Below, in pieces: positions 1 through 10,768 of a stretch of DNA of 64,000 bases. Where the stretch lies: assembly GCF_047675955.1 (NCBI RefSeq), contig NC_132914.1, positions 39,767,521-39,831,520 of the forward strand, in the 5' to 3' direction. Both the position numbers and the translations under genes were made by a program. Positions within the stretch are counted from its first letter, which is position 1. Each line of letters starts with the position of its first letter. The DNA comes from Chlorocebus sabaeus. Its lineage: Eukaryota; Chordata; Mammalia; Primates; Cercopithecidae. The notes beneath the pieces were generated by a model. The model saw nothing but the letters and a program-made list of their open reading frames with translations, did not search any database and was not told the origin of the DNA.

Positions 1-149
1 CTGGCATTGTACTGAAGTTAATTGTGATTCCCTTAATTAAAAAAAAAAAAAATTAGAAAAAGAGACTAGTAAGATAAATCTAATTCATACAGTTTAAATA
101 AGGTGAGTTATTTTGACTGATTCTGCATAAACTTAAGCGTCATCTGATT

Positions 150-270
150 TTGCAGCCATAAAACATGTAGATGACTTAACGTCTCTGTGACTTTGTTTCC
201 TCATTTGTAAAATGGACATACCTCATTCAATTCTTGTAAAGATTAAAGTAGAAAACACATTTAAAGTGCT
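150..270 (+). repeat. MIR SINE, left half, split by the IGF2BP2 retrocopy
   Basis: The stretch CTCATTTGTAAAATGG followed by an attempted 'attaaagt..aaagtgctt' core matches the mammalian-wide MIR consensus in plus orientation. Its continuation (TTCTTGGCACACTGTAAGTA) reappears at 5777-5822, on the far side of the retrocopy. Confidence 0.75.
262..270. repeat. Target-site duplication, left copy (retrocopy)
   Basis: TAAAGTGCT here recurs exactly at 5768-5776 after the retrocopy's A-rich tail. Both copies are part of the MIR sequence, so this is the duplicated integration site. Confidence 0.7.
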
Positions 271-2612
271 TCGAGCGGGGAGCCAGGCTGAGGGTGGGGA
301 TGGGTGGCGGGAGGGCGGAGGGCGGGGAGGCGGGGAGGCGGGGCGGAGGAGGAGGAGGAGAGACCAGGGCAGCGGAGGGGGCGAGGAGCGCCGGGTACCG
401 GGCCGGGGGAGCCGCGGGCTCTGGGGGAAGAAACGGATGATGAAGAAGCTTTTCATCGGGAACCCGAGCCCCGCCGTCACTGCTGACGACCTTCTGCAGC
501 TCTTTGGGGACAGGAAGCTGCCCCTGGCGGGACAGGTCCTGCTCAAGTCCGGCTACGCCTTCGTAGACTACCCGGACCAGACCTGGGCCATCTGCGCCAT
601 CGAGACTCTGTCGGCTCAAGTGTAATTGCATGGGAAAATCATGGAAGTTGATTATTCAGTCTCTAAAAAGCTAAGGAGCAGGAACATTCAGATTCGAAAT
701 ATCCCTCCTCTCCTGAAGTGGGAGGTGTTGGATGGACTTTTGGCTCAATATGGGACGGTGGAGAATGTGGAACAAGTCAACACAGACACAGAAACTGCCG
801 TTGTCAACGTCACATTGGCAACAAGAGAAGAAGCAAAAATAGCCATGGAGAAGCTAAGCAGGCATCAGTCTGAGAACTACTCCTTCAAGATTTCCTACAT
901 CCCGGATGAAGAGATGAGCTCCCCTTCGCCCCCTCAGCGAGTCAAGCCTGGGGACCTCTCTTCCTGGGAGCAAGGCCACGCCCCTGGGGGCTCTTCTCCG
1001 GCCAGACAGATCGATTTCCCGCTGCGGATCCTGGTCCCCACCCAGTTTGTTGGTGGCATCATCGGAAAGGAGGGCTTGACCATAAAGAACATCACTAAGC
1101 AGACCCAGTCCCAGGTAGACATCTATAGAAAAGAGAACTCTGGAGCTGCAGAGAAGCCTGTCACCATCCATGCCACCCCAGAGGAGACTTCTGAAGCATG
1201 CCGTGTGATTCTTGAAATAATGCAGAAAGAGGCAGATGAGGCCAAACTAGCTGAAGAAAATCTCGGCCCACAATGGCTTGATTGGAAGACTGATTGGAAA
1301 AGAAGGCTGAAATTGGAAGAAAAAGGAACATGAAACAGGGACCAAGATAACAATCTCATCTTTGCAGGATTTGAGCATATACAACCCGGAACCGTCACTG
1401 TGAAGGGCACATTTGAGGCCTGTGCCAGTGCTGAGATAGAGATTATGAAGAACTTGCGTGAGACCTTCGAAAATGATATGCTGGCTGTTAATACCCACTC
1501 CGGATACTTCTCCACCTGTACCCTCGTCACTAGTTTGGCCCGTTCCCGCATCATCACTCTTATCCAGAGCAGGAGATTGTGAATCTCTTCATCCCAACCC
1601 AAAGTGCGGGCACCATCATCGAGAAGAAAGGGGCACACATCAAACAGCTGGCGAGATTCGCTGGAGCCTCCATCAAGATCGCCCCTGTGGAAGGCCCAGA
1701 CGTCAGCGAAAGGATCGTCATCATCACCGGGCCACCGGAAGCCCAGTTCAGGGCCAGGGATGGATCTTTGGGAAAGTGAAAGAAGAAAACTTTTTTAACC
1801 CCAAGGAAGAAGTGAAGCTGGAAGCCCATGTCAGAGTGCCCTCTTCCACAGCTGGCCGGGTGATTGGCAAAGGTGGCAAGACCGTGAGTGAACTGCAGAA
1901 CTTAACCAGTGCAGAAGTCACCTTGCCTCCTGACCAAACGCCAGATGAAAATGAGGAAGTGATCATCAGAATTATCGGGCACTTCTGTGCCAGACTGCAC
2001 AGCGCAAGATCAGGGGAACTGTACAACAGGTGAAGCAGCGGGAGCAGAAATACCCTCAGGGAGTTGCCTCACAGCGCAGCAAGTGAGGCTCCCACAGGCA
2101 CCAGCAAAACAACGGATGAATGGAGCCCTTCCAACACCTGACAGAATGGGACCAAACACAGCCAGCCAGATCAAGAGCAAACCAAAGACCATCTGAGGAA
2201 TGAGAAGTCTGCGGAGGCGGCCAGGGACTCTGCAGAGGCCCTGACAATCCCAGGGGCCGAGGAGGGGTGGGGAAGGTCCGTCAGGTTTGCCAGAACCACC
2301 GAGCCGCCTCCCGCCCCGCAGGGCTTCTGCAGGCTTCACCATCCACTTCACCATCCACTCGGATCTCTCCTTAACTCCCACGACGCTATCCCTTTTAGTT
2401 GAACTAACAAAGGTGAACGTGTTCAAAGCCAAGCAAAATGCACGCCCTTTTTTTGTGGCAAATAGTCTCTGTACATGTGTATACATATTAGAAGGGGAAG
2501 ATGTTAAGACATGTGTCCTCCGGGTTACACAGGGTGCCTGCAGTGGTCATATATTTTAGAACTAATATATCAAATAACTCAACTAACTCCAACTTCTAGT
2601 CATTTATTACTT

Positions 2613-2901
2613 ATTTTATTTTATTTTATTTTTTTTGAGACGGAGACTCGCTCTGTCGCCCGGGCTGGAGTGCAGTGGCCGGATCTCAGCTCACTGCAAA
2701 CTCCACCTCCCGGGTTTATGCTGCCTCAGCCTCCCGAGTAGCTGGGACTACAGGCGCCCGCCTAGTTTTTTGTATTTTTTTTTAGTAGAGACGGGGTTTC
2801 ACCGTGTTAGCCAGGATGGTCTCCATCTCCTGACCTCGTGATCCGCCCGTCTCGGCCTCCCAAAGTGCTGGGATTACAGGCTTGAGCCACCGCGCCGGGC
2901 C
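2613..2901 (-). mobile_element. AluY (Old World monkey type) in the pseudogene 3' UTR
   Basis: Poly-T then GAGACGGAGACTCGCTC through CGCGCCGGGC. It carries the GGCCGGATCTCAGCTCACTG variant. CATTTATTACTT flanks it exactly on both sides (2601-2612 and 2902-2913), a 12-bp target duplication. Confidence 0.95.
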
Positions 2902-3176
2902 CATTTATTACTTTTTTTTTCTTTTTAAAGACAAAGCAGGCTTTTCTAGACTTTAAAGAATAAAGTCTTTGGAAAGTCTTACGGTGTAAAGAGCTTCGAG
3001 GCCACTCACACAAAATTCACCCAGAGGGAAATCTTGTCGAAAGGACACTCACAGCAGTTCTGGATCACCTGTGTACATCAACAGAAGGGATACCACCGTC
3101 TCCTTGAAGGGGAATCTCTGTCACTCCTCCTGAGTGTCTAGCTCATACACCCATTTCTCACAGGGTTATTTTGTTT

Positions 3177-3503
3177 TTTGTTTGTTTGTTTGTTTGTTTT
3201 TTAAACGGAGTCTCGCTCTGTCTCCCAGGCTGGAGTGCAGTGGCGCAATCTCGGCTCACTACAAGCTCCGCCTTCTGGGTTCACGCCATTCTCCTGCCTC
3301 AGCCTCCCTAGTAGCAGGGACTACAGGCGCCGCCACCATGCCCGGCTTTTTTTCTTTCTTTCTTTCTTTTTTTTTTTTTTTTTTTTTTTTTTTTGTATTT
3401 TTAGTAGAGACAGGGTTTCACCGTGTTAGCCAGGATGCTCTCGATCTCCGGACCTCATGATCCCCCTGCCTCGGCCTCCCAAAGTGCTGGGATTACAGGC
3501 GTG
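3177..3503 (-). mobile_element. AluY in the pseudogene 3' UTR
   Basis: Antisense Alu starting in a TTTG repeat tail. It has an expanded T-run inside (3369-3394) and loses the last bases of its 5' end at GGCGTG. The retrocopy 3' UTR resumes with GCTTCACAGG. Confidence 0.9.
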
Positions 3504-3995
3504 CTTCACAGGTTTTAAACTGGTTTTTTGTATACTGCTATATAATTCTCTGTCTCTCTCTGTTTATCCCTCCCCTCTCCTTCTTCTCCATCTCCATTCT
3601 TTAGAACTCCCTTATCCCTCAATCTCAATCCCATATCTATGCACCCCCCTCACCCCCCCAACCAACCCCAACACACCCCCTGCCAGGCAAAGCAGTGCTC
3701 TGAGTATCATATCACACAAAAGGAACAAAACCAAAACGCACAAACGAGCCTCAACTTACACTTGGTTACTCAAAAGAACAAGAGTCAATGGTACTTGTCC
3801 TAGCGTTTTGAAAGAGGAAAACAGGAACCCATCAAACCAACCAATTAACCAAACAAAGAAAAAATTCCACAATGAAAGAATGTATTTTGTCTTTTGCATT
3901 TTGGTGTATAAACCATCAATATTCAGCAAAATGATTTCTTTCTTTAAAAAAAACATGGAGGAAAGTAGAAATTTATACAAGGTTGTTGGCCCAGG

Positions 3996-4011
3996 GCATT
4001 AAATTTACAGA
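3996..4011. repeat. Target-site duplication, left copy (L1)
   Basis: GCATTAAATTTACAGA followed by a T-run; the same string recurs at 5234-5249. It belongs to the IGF2BP2 3' UTR, so the L1 arrived after the retrocopy. Confidence 0.9.
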
Positions 4012-5233
4012 TTTTTTTTTTTATTATTATACTTTAAGTTCTAGGGTACATGTGCACAACGTGCAGGTTTGTTACATATGTATACATGTGCCATGTTGGT
4101 GTGCTGCACCCATTAACTCGTCATTTACAGTAGGTATATCTCCTAATGCTATCCCTCCCCACTCCCTCCACCTCACAACAGGCCCCGGTGTGTGATGTTC
4201 CCCTTCCTGTGACCAAGTGTTCTCATTGTTCAATTCCCACCTATGAGTGAGAACATGCAGTGTTTGGTTTTCTGTGCTTGCGATAGTTTGCTGAGAATGA
4301 TGGTTTCCAGCTTCATCCATGTCCCTACAAAGGACATGAATTCATCCTTTTTTATGGCTGCATAGTATTCCATGGTGTGTATGTGCCACACTTTCTTGTG
4401 TACATGCCACATTTCTCCATCAATGATGGACATTTGGGTTGGTTCCAAGTCATTGCTATTGTGAATAGTGCTGCAATAAACTGGATCCCTTCCTTACACT
4501 TTACACAAAAATAAATTCAAGATTGATCAAAGACTTAAATGTTAGACCTAAAACCATAAAAACCCTAGAAGAAAACCTAGGCAATACCATTCAGGACATA
4601 GGCATGGGCAAGGATTTCATGTCTAAAACAATAAAAGCAATGGCAACAAAAGCCAAAATTGACAAATGGGATCTAATTAAACTAAAGAGCTTCTGCACAG
4701 CAAAAGAAACTACCATCAGAGTGAACAGGCAACCTACAGAATGGGAGAAAATTTTTGCAATCTACTCATCTGACAAAGGGCTAATACACAGAGTCTACAA
4801 AGAACTCAAACAAATTTACAAGCAGAAAACAAACAACTCCATCAAAAAGTGGGCAAAGGATATGCACAGACACTTCTTAAAAGAAGACATTTATGCAGCC
4901 AACAGACACATGAAAAAATGCTCATCGTCACTCGCCATCAGAGAAATGCAAATCAAAACCACAATGAGATACCATCTCACACCAGTTAGAATGGCGATCA
5001 TTAAAAAGTCAGGAAACAACAGGTGCTGGAGAGGATGTGGAGAAATAGGAACATTTTTACACTGTTGGTGGGACTGTAAACTAGTTCAACCATTGTGGAA
5101 GACAGTGTGGTGATTCCTCAAGGATCTAGAACTAGAAATACCGTTTGATCCAGCCATACCATTACTGGGTATATATCCAAAGGATTATAAATCATGCTGC
5201 TATAAAGACACATGCAGACGTATGTTTATTGTA
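4012..5233 (-). mobile_element. 5'-truncated, 5'-inverted L1PA-type LINE-1 (twin priming)
   Basis: 4012-4486 is the L1 3' end in antisense, beginning with the T-run of its poly(A) tail. 4487-5233 is the ORF2 C-terminal region in sense. In L1 coordinates the two pieces are contiguous: the plus piece ends at TATGTTTATTGTA and the minus piece starts at AGTTTATTGCAGC. This is the signature of twin priming. The sense piece keeps an open stretch (4523-5113) encoding the cysteine-rich ORF2 C terminus (CWRGCGEIGTFLHCWWDC), but no active enzyme. Confidence 0.92.
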
Positions 5234-5249
5234 GCATTAAATTTACAGA
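5234..5249. repeat. Target-site duplication, right copy (L1)
   Basis: Exact repeat of 3996-4011, followed again by about ten T and then the interrupted 3' UTR (AACGAGAAAAACACACAG). Confidence 0.9.
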
Positions 5250-5718
5250 TTTTTTTTTTAACGAGAAAAACACACAGAAGAAAAGCTACCTCAGTTGTTT
5301 TTTACCTCAGCACCTTACTCTTGTGTTTCCCTTAGAGATTTTGCAAAACTGATAGTTGGAGCACTTTTAAAATTTTTTTAATAAAAATGAGTTGAAAAAA
5401 AATATAAGATATCAACTGCCAGCCTGGAGAAGGTGACAGTCCAAATGTGCAACAGCTGTTCTGAATTGTCTTCCACTAGCCAAGAACCTACATGGCATTC
5501 TTTTGGACAAACCTTGAGAATGTTTATTTAAAAAAAAAAAAAAAAAGATGACAAAGAAAAACAGAGAGAGAGAGTATTGGAAAGGTCCTGAATTTTAATA
5601 GGATATGCGCCATTAGGGCTTTTTGTGCTAAAGGATGAACGTGTCCTGGTTTATGTGAACAAGCCATTATACTACCAGACTGCAATGCCAGTTTCCTCTA
5701 CTGCAAACAGTGTTCTGT

Positions 5719-5767
5719 GACAAAAAGAAAAAGAAAAAGAAATATACCCAGCTAACAAGAAAAAAAA
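5719..5767 (+). other. A-rich tail of the IGF2BP2 retrocopy
   Basis: After CTGTGAC comes an A-rich tract (AAAAAGAAAAAGAAAAAG, then ATATACCCAGCTAACAAG and a run of A) directly before the right target duplication. An internal A-run at 5529-5546 is an alternative tail end, but the MIR only resumes here. Confidence 0.6.
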
Positions 5768-5822
5768 TAAAGTGCTGAGAATGGTTCTTGGCACACTGTA
5801 AGTATTCAATGAAGGATATGTG
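5768..5822 (+). repeat. MIR SINE, right half
   Basis: Begins with the duplicated TAAAGTGCT and continues TTCTTGGCACACTGTAAGTATTC, the right end of the MIR consensus. It completes the half at 150-270. Confidence 0.7.
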
Positions 5823-6349
5823 TTGTAAGTAGCAATAATATGGAAATAATGGCTTATATGGAAAATAATGGCTTAATATGTAGTTATATGAAAGTAAACA
5901 AAGGGCATATTGTTTTATAATTTAGCCACCCAAAATTTGAAGGAACAATGTTATATTTCCTAATCAACAAAATAAAATTTCTGAAAAATACCCAATGCAT
6001 GATTAACATTTAGTGAATATTCAGTAATGTACAATTAATGCCCATTAAGCATAGAAAACAAAAAAAATAAACTTAAGATGTTATACATAATTCATAAAGT
6101 ACTGCTTATCATTGTATCTCACTGATTTATTACTTTAAGCAATGGGTCAAATAACGTTTCCCTGAAAAACAAATACTAAAATATTACAGTGTTAGGCTAA
6201 AAGAGGTATTGATCATCCTCTCCAACACCAGGATTTCCATATACTTTTATATTTGGTAAGACAAATAATTTCCAAAAAACTATAGCAGTATAATGGGCAT
6301 AATTATTTTTCCAGACTTGCATAAGTTATTAATCATTCTGAAAAAAAAA
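5823..6349. other. AT-rich intergenic DNA, nothing recognised
   Basis: No open frame, repeat family or RNA gene recognised by eye. Confidence 0.5.
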
Positions 6350-6632
6350 TTTTAAGAGACAGAGTCTCACTCTGTCATTCAAGCTGGAGTGCAGTGGTGT
6401 GATCATAGCTCATTGTAATCTCAAACTCCTATGCTTAAGAGATCCTCTTGCCTTAGCCTCCAGAGTAGCTGGAACTACAGGCACTCACCACCACATCTGG
6501 CTAATGTTTTTATCTTTTGTAGAGATGGGGTCTCAATATATTGCCCAGGCTGATCTTGAACACTTGTCCTCAAGAAATCCCTCTGCCTTGGCCTCCCAAA
6601 GTGCTGGAATTATGGGCATGAGTCACTACCTG
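6350..6632 (-). mobile_element. AluJ-like SINE
   Basis: AGAGACAGAGTCTCACTCTG start and diverged body (ATCATAGCTCATTGTAATCTC) with TAGAGATGGGGTCTC in the middle. Confidence 0.88.
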
Positions 6633-6831
6633 GTGATTTATTATTAACTCTGCAGGATAACTTCATAAATTTTAGTCTTAAAACATGGTCTTTTGTCTAT
6701 CCTGCATACATTGTTTTCTCTCATTAATTCCAACTGTATTAATATGCATTCAGCCCCATTTCTTATCCTCTCTTTAGAGTTTAAAATGGATTTTTTCATG
6801 TCCAGAGAGAGAAGAATAAGAGTGGCAACTT

Positions 6832-7131
6832 GCTGGGTGCAGTGGTTTATGCCTGTAATCCCAGGACTTTGAGAGACCAAGGCGGGAGGATTGCCTTAGC
6901 CCAGGAGATTGAGACCAGCCTGAGCAACATAGCAAGACCCCTATGTCTAGAAAAAATGAAAACATTAGCTAGGTGTGGTGGCATGCACGTGTAGTCCCAG
7001 CTACCTGGGAGGCTGGGGTGGGAGAATCACTTGAGCCTGAGTGGTTGAGGCTGCAGTGAGCTATGATTGGGTCACTACACTCCAGCATGAGTGACAAAGC
7101 AAGACCCTGTCTTTTAAAAAAAAAAAAAAAA
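6832..7131 (+). mobile_element. AluJ-like SINE
   Basis: GCTGGGTGCAGTGGTTTATGCC start, both arms, poly(A) of 16 at the end. It is diverged, with GTGACAAAGCAAGACCCTG in the right arm. Confidence 0.9.
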
Positions 7132-7374
7132 GGCAGCAAAAGGGGTAGAAAAATGGGATTTCCAAAACTCTGGGGATTAATAAGAAAAAAAAATGAGATG
7201 GGAAAATGATGGCATAAAACAGAGTAGAAAGAAAAGCACTGAGTACAACCCAGTACTGATCCTAATCTGCTCTCCTGTCTGACTACAAACCTTGGAATTG
7301 TCTGCTGGGGTGACAGTTATCTGACAATGTAAATGGATTAGATATACAAAATAATTAATTTGCATGGCTTCACG

Positions 7375-7700
7375 TAGTAGTGTTGGCTGGCTGCTGGGAG
7401 CTCAGCTAGAACTTTCAAGTGCCTACATGTTTCTTGCCTTTTATAGCAAGATGGCTGGGATCCCAAAGAGAGCGTCTTGAGTGCTGGAATTTCCACAACA
7501 AGCATTTCAAAAAGCTCGGGTAGAAATCATAAAACTTTTTATGATCTAGCCTCGGAAATCACAGAACATCATTTCCAATGCATTCTATTGGTCAAGCAAA
7601 TCACTAAAGTCAGCCTAGGTTCATGGAGCAGTTGGACCCCATCTCTCAACTGGAAGAGTGACAAAGAGTTTGCCGCTATCCTTAATCAACTGCAAATATG
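7375..7700 (+). repeat. Ancient mammalian interspersed repeat, family not named
   Basis: The run around TATGATCTAGCCTCGGAAATC and CATTCTATTGGTCAAGCAAATC recalls a common mammalian-wide interspersed repeat. I cannot name the family with certainty. Confidence 0.5.
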
Positions 7701-7856
7701 GAAAAAAAAAAAAAAAAAACTCTCTAGAAATGAAAATCATTGTAATCAAAATTAGGCACTCAGTGCATGAGTTTCATGGAATTTTTGACAAAGTTGAAGG
7801 CTGAACTCCCAGAATATAACATCCCAAAGATTAAAAAAAATTTTTTTTTTTTTTTT

Positions 7857-8147
7857 GGCTGGGTGCGGTAGCTCATGTCTGTAGTCTCAGCACATTGGCA
7901 GGCAGATCACTTAAAGTCAGGAGTTCGAGACCAGCCTGGCCAACATGGTAAAATTCCTGTTCCTACTAAAAATACAAAACATTAGCCAGGCATGGTGGTG
8001 GGTGCCTGTAGTCGTAGCTACTGGGGAGGCTGAGGCAGGAGAATTGCTTGAACCCAGGAAGTAGAGGTTGCAGTGAGTGGAGATCATATCACTGCACTCC
8101 AGCTTGGGCAGCAGAGCCAGACTCTGTCTCAAAAAAGAAAAAAAAAG
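7857..8147 (+). mobile_element. AluS-like SINE
   Basis: GGCTGGGTGCGGTAGCTCATG start after a T-run. Ends GACTCTGTCTC then A-rich tail. Confidence 0.9.
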
Positions 8148-8159
8148 TTTTTTTAAATG

Positions 8160-8545
8160 ATAGAAACCAGAAAAGAATGAAATAATTTTTTCAATGAACT
8201 AATAATAATAATAGTAATAATTGTCAATATAACATTTTATGACCAGTGAAAATATTCTTCAAGAATGTTTTACACAAACAAAAATTAACATAGTCTATCA
8301 CCAGCAGACCCAAATTAAAGGAAGTACTAAAGGGTATTCTGTAGGCAAAAAAGAAAATGATCCTAGATAGAAAGTTCCCAGGTGCAAGAAGGAATGAAGA
8401 GCACAAAAGTGGTAAATGTATGGGTAGATCTAAATATAAACATGGACTATATAAAACAATGATACAAATTTCTTTCCTCATTTATTGGACTTACAAGAAA
8501 CAATATGCAGAAATGGAAATCCATGATAACACTAGCGTATAAACA
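8160..8545 (+). mobile_element. Possible ancient L1 fragment
   Basis: The stretch GGTGCAAGAAGGAATGAAGAGC ... GTGGTAAATGTATGGGTAGATC resembles old L1 internal sequence. It is too diverged to place with confidence. Confidence 0.45.
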
Positions 8546-8548
8546 AGG

Positions 8549-8850
8549 CAGGTTTGGGAGGCCGAGATGTGCAGATCACCTGAGGTCAGTTCAAGACCAG
8601 CCTGAGCAACATGGAGGAACCCCGTCTCTACTAAAAATACAAAATTAGCCGGGAATGGTGACTGCATGCCTGTAATCCCAGCCACTAGGGAAGCTGAGGC
8701 AGGAGAATCACTTGAACCCAGGAGGCAGAAGTTGCGGTGAGCCGAGATTGTGCCACTGCACTCCAGCCCGGGCGACAGAGCAAGACATGGAGTCTCAAAC
8801 AAAAAAAACCCCAAAAACCAAAACCAACCAACCAAACAAATAAAATAAAA
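8549..8850 (+). mobile_element. AluS, 5'-truncated
   Basis: Starts inside the left arm at GGTTTGGGAGGCCGAG, lacks the GGCCGGGCGC head, and ends in an A/C-rich tail with AACC repeats. Confidence 0.9.
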
Positions 8851-8981
8851 GGTAAATAAAGTACTAATTACCATTAGAATATGATATGTCATTTTTCAAG
8901 TCTAGATAGAAGCCCTTATACTTACTGTAAATTGATTTTCAACAAAAGTGTTGAGGTGATTCAATAAGGGAAATGATAGTT

Positions 8982-9332
8982 GTTTTTTTTTGTTTTTGTT
9001 TGTTTGTTTGTTTGAGACAGAGTCTAGCTCTGCTTCCCAGGCTGGAGTGGTGCAGAGGCGTGATCTCGGCTCACTGCAACCTCTGGGTTCCAGCAATTCT
9101 GAACCCCTCCACTGAACCCCTCCTGGGTTCAAGCAATTCTCCTGCCTCAGCCTCCCGAATAGCTGGAATTAGAGGCACCTGCCACCACGCCGGGGTAATT
9201 TTTGTATTATTAGTAGAGTTGGGGTTTTCACCATGTTTGCCAAGCTGGTCTCGAACTGCAGGCCTCAGGGGATCCGCCCACCTCTGCCTCCCAAAGTGCT
9301 GGGATTACAGGAGTGAGCCACCGTGCCCCGCA
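8982..9332 (-). mobile_element. Alu with internal tandem duplication
   Basis: Antisense Alu with a TTTG-repeat tail. Around 9085-9135 the GGGTTC(A/C)AGCAATTCT segment occurs twice, separated by GAACCCCTCCACT, so the left part is duplicated by about 45 bases. Confidence 0.9.
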
Positions 9333-9443
9333 GAATAGGATAGTTTTTAATCAACAAATGATGCTGGAACAATTGGATACCCACATGCAAGACAATGAAT
9401 TTAGACCCTTGCCTCATACCATACACAAAAATAAATTCAAAAT

Positions 9444-9739
9444 GGTTGGGCGCAATAGCTCATGCCTGTAATCCCAGTCCTTTGAAAGGCCGAGGTGGGA
9501 GGATCACCTGAGGTCAGGAGTTCGTGACCAGCCTGGCCAAATGGTGAAACCCCGTCTCTACTAAAAACACAAAAAAATTAGCTGGGCTTGGTGGCACCCA
9601 CCTGTAGTCCCAGCTACTTGGGAGACTGAGGTGGGAGAATGGCTTGGGCCTACGAGGCAGAGGTTGCAGTGAGCCGAGATTGCTCCACTGCACTCCTGGG
9701 TAACAGAGTGAGACCCTGTCTCAAAATAAATAAATAAAT
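9444..9739 (+). mobile_element. AluS-like SINE inside L1
   Basis: GGTTGGGCGCAATAGCTCATG start, AAATA-repeat tail. AAATTCAAAAT / AAACTCAAAAT on the two sides is a diverged target duplication from L1. Confidence 0.9.
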
Positions 9740-10063
9740 AAACTCAAAATGGATCATAAACATAAATGTAAGAGCTAGAACTATGAAAATTCTGCAAGAA
9801 AATATAGAAGTAAAAAAAAAAAAGAAAACAGAAGTAAATTTTCATGGGCTTGAGTTAAGGCAAAACATCAAAAGCACAAATAATAAGATAAAAATATTAA
9901 TAAACTGAACTTCAAAATTAAAAACTTTCGTCCTTCAAAGGACACAGTAAGGAAGTGAAAAGCCACAAATCTGGAGAAATATTTGTAAATCATATAACTA
10001 AGAAGGGACTCATAACCAGAATATATAAAGAACTCTTACACCTCAGTGATAAGAAGACAAATA

Positions 10064-10396
10064 GGCCGGGCGTGGTGGCTCACGCCTGTAATCCCAGCAC
10101 TTTGGGAGGACAAGGCGGGCAGATCACGAGGTCAGGAGATCAAGAACATCCTGGCCAACATCGTGAAACCCCGTCTCTACTAATAATACAAAAATTAGCT
10201 GGGCGTGGTGGCGCGTGCCTGTAATCCCAGCTACTCGGAAGGCTGAGGCAGGAAAATCACTTGAATCAGGGAGTCGGACATTGCAGTGAGCAGGACGTTG
10301 CAGTGAGCCAAGATCGTGCCATTGCACGATTGCAGTCTGGTAACAGAGCAAGACTCCAGCAAAAAAAAAAAAAAAAAGAAAGAAAGAAAAGAAAAA
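10064..10396 (+). mobile_element. Alu with local duplication, AluS/Y
   Basis: GGCCGGGCGTGGTGGCTC start. The right arm contains a duplicated TTGCAGTGAGC unit (10280-10305). Ends in AAAG-repeat tail. Confidence 0.92.
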
Positions 10397-10439
10397 TTCA
10401 CTCATCTTAACTGTACAATTGAACAATTTCTTAGTGATT

Positions 10440-10768
10440 TTACAGAGTTGTGAAAAAATCATATTTGGATTGCTTCCATTTTTTCAGCCACTATGAATAA
10501 TGTTTCTATGGCCATTTATGTACAAGAATCTGGGTGGACATACATTTTTATTTTGGGGGTAAATATGTAGCAGTAAATCTGCTGGGTCAAAGATAAATCT
10601 AGATTTGATATCAAAATGTGATAAAATAGATAAATCTATCTACGTTTGATATTTTAAGAAACTGCAAAACGGTTTTGTAAAGTGATCACACCATTTTACA
10701 CTACACCACACCCGCCAAAATGAGTGAATTTTATGATATGTATATTTTACTTCAATAAAGCTGTTAAT
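10440..10768. mobile_element. Ancient L1 3'-end fragments
   Basis: 10440-10705 reads in antisense as L1 ORF2/3' region (GTAAATCTGCTGGGTCAAAG, GAAACTGCAAAACGGTTTTG). 10718-10768 reads in sense as an old L1M 3' end (GAGTGAATTTTATGATATG ... CAATAAAGCTGTT). Confidence 0.65.

Larger units (their letters stand above)
271..5767 (+). pseudogene. IGF2BP2P: IGF2BP2 processed pseudogene (retrocopy), with later Alu/L1 insertions
   Basis: Intronless copy of the mRNA for IGF2BP2 (IMP2), a cytoplasmic mRNA-binding protein with two RRM and four KH domains. The GC-rich 5' UTR is at 271-436, the start at 437 (MMKKLFIGNPSPAV), RRM1 at about 437-660, RRM2 at 680-900, KH1 at about 1015-1215, KH2 remnants at 1260-1460, KH3 at 1579-1780, KH4 at 1800-2030, and the original stop TGA at 2084-2086. 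The copy is dead. A Glu codon has become TAA at 623-625, an about 11-base deletion near 1258 removes the start of KH2, and there are small frameshifting deletions near 1350, 1515, 1755 and 1990. The long 3' UTR continues through two Alus (2613-2901, 3177-3503) and an L1 (4012-5233) to an A-rich tail at 5719-5767. A 9-bp target duplication flanks it. The symbol marks the parent; the formal pseudogene name is unknown to me. Confidence 0.93.
8905..10063 (+). mobile_element. L1 ORF2 3' remnant, split by two Alus
   Basis: Pieces 8905-8981, 9333-9443 and 9740-10063 read continuously as L1 ORF2 C-terminal sequence: AATGATGCTGGAACAATTGG, CTAGAACTATGAAAATTCTG, ATATATAAAGAACTCTTACA. The reading frame is degraded. 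Confidence 0.85.

Noticed and set aside
212..625. 137-codon open frame overlapping the GC-rich block
   Set aside because: It is the broken RRM1 part of the IGF2BP2 retrocopy read through its former 5' UTR, ending at a premature stop.
227..631. 134-codon minus-strand open frame
   Set aside because: Antisense shadow of the retrocopy's GC-rich 5' end; proline-rich composition reflects GC skew.
4523..5113. 196-codon open frame with cysteine motif
   Set aside because: Surviving C-terminal stretch of L1 ORF2 in a truncated, inverted insertion; not a gene.
5529..5546. A-run taken as the end of the retrocopy
   Set aside because: Flanks on this side do not match the left flank, whereas MIR sequence and a 9-bp duplication appear at 5768. 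I treat this run as part of the transcript, with some uncertainty.
10064..10768. Second twin-primed L1 inversion
   Set aside because: The sense piece lies left and the antisense piece right, the opposite order from a twin-priming product, so they are more likely separate L1 fragments.
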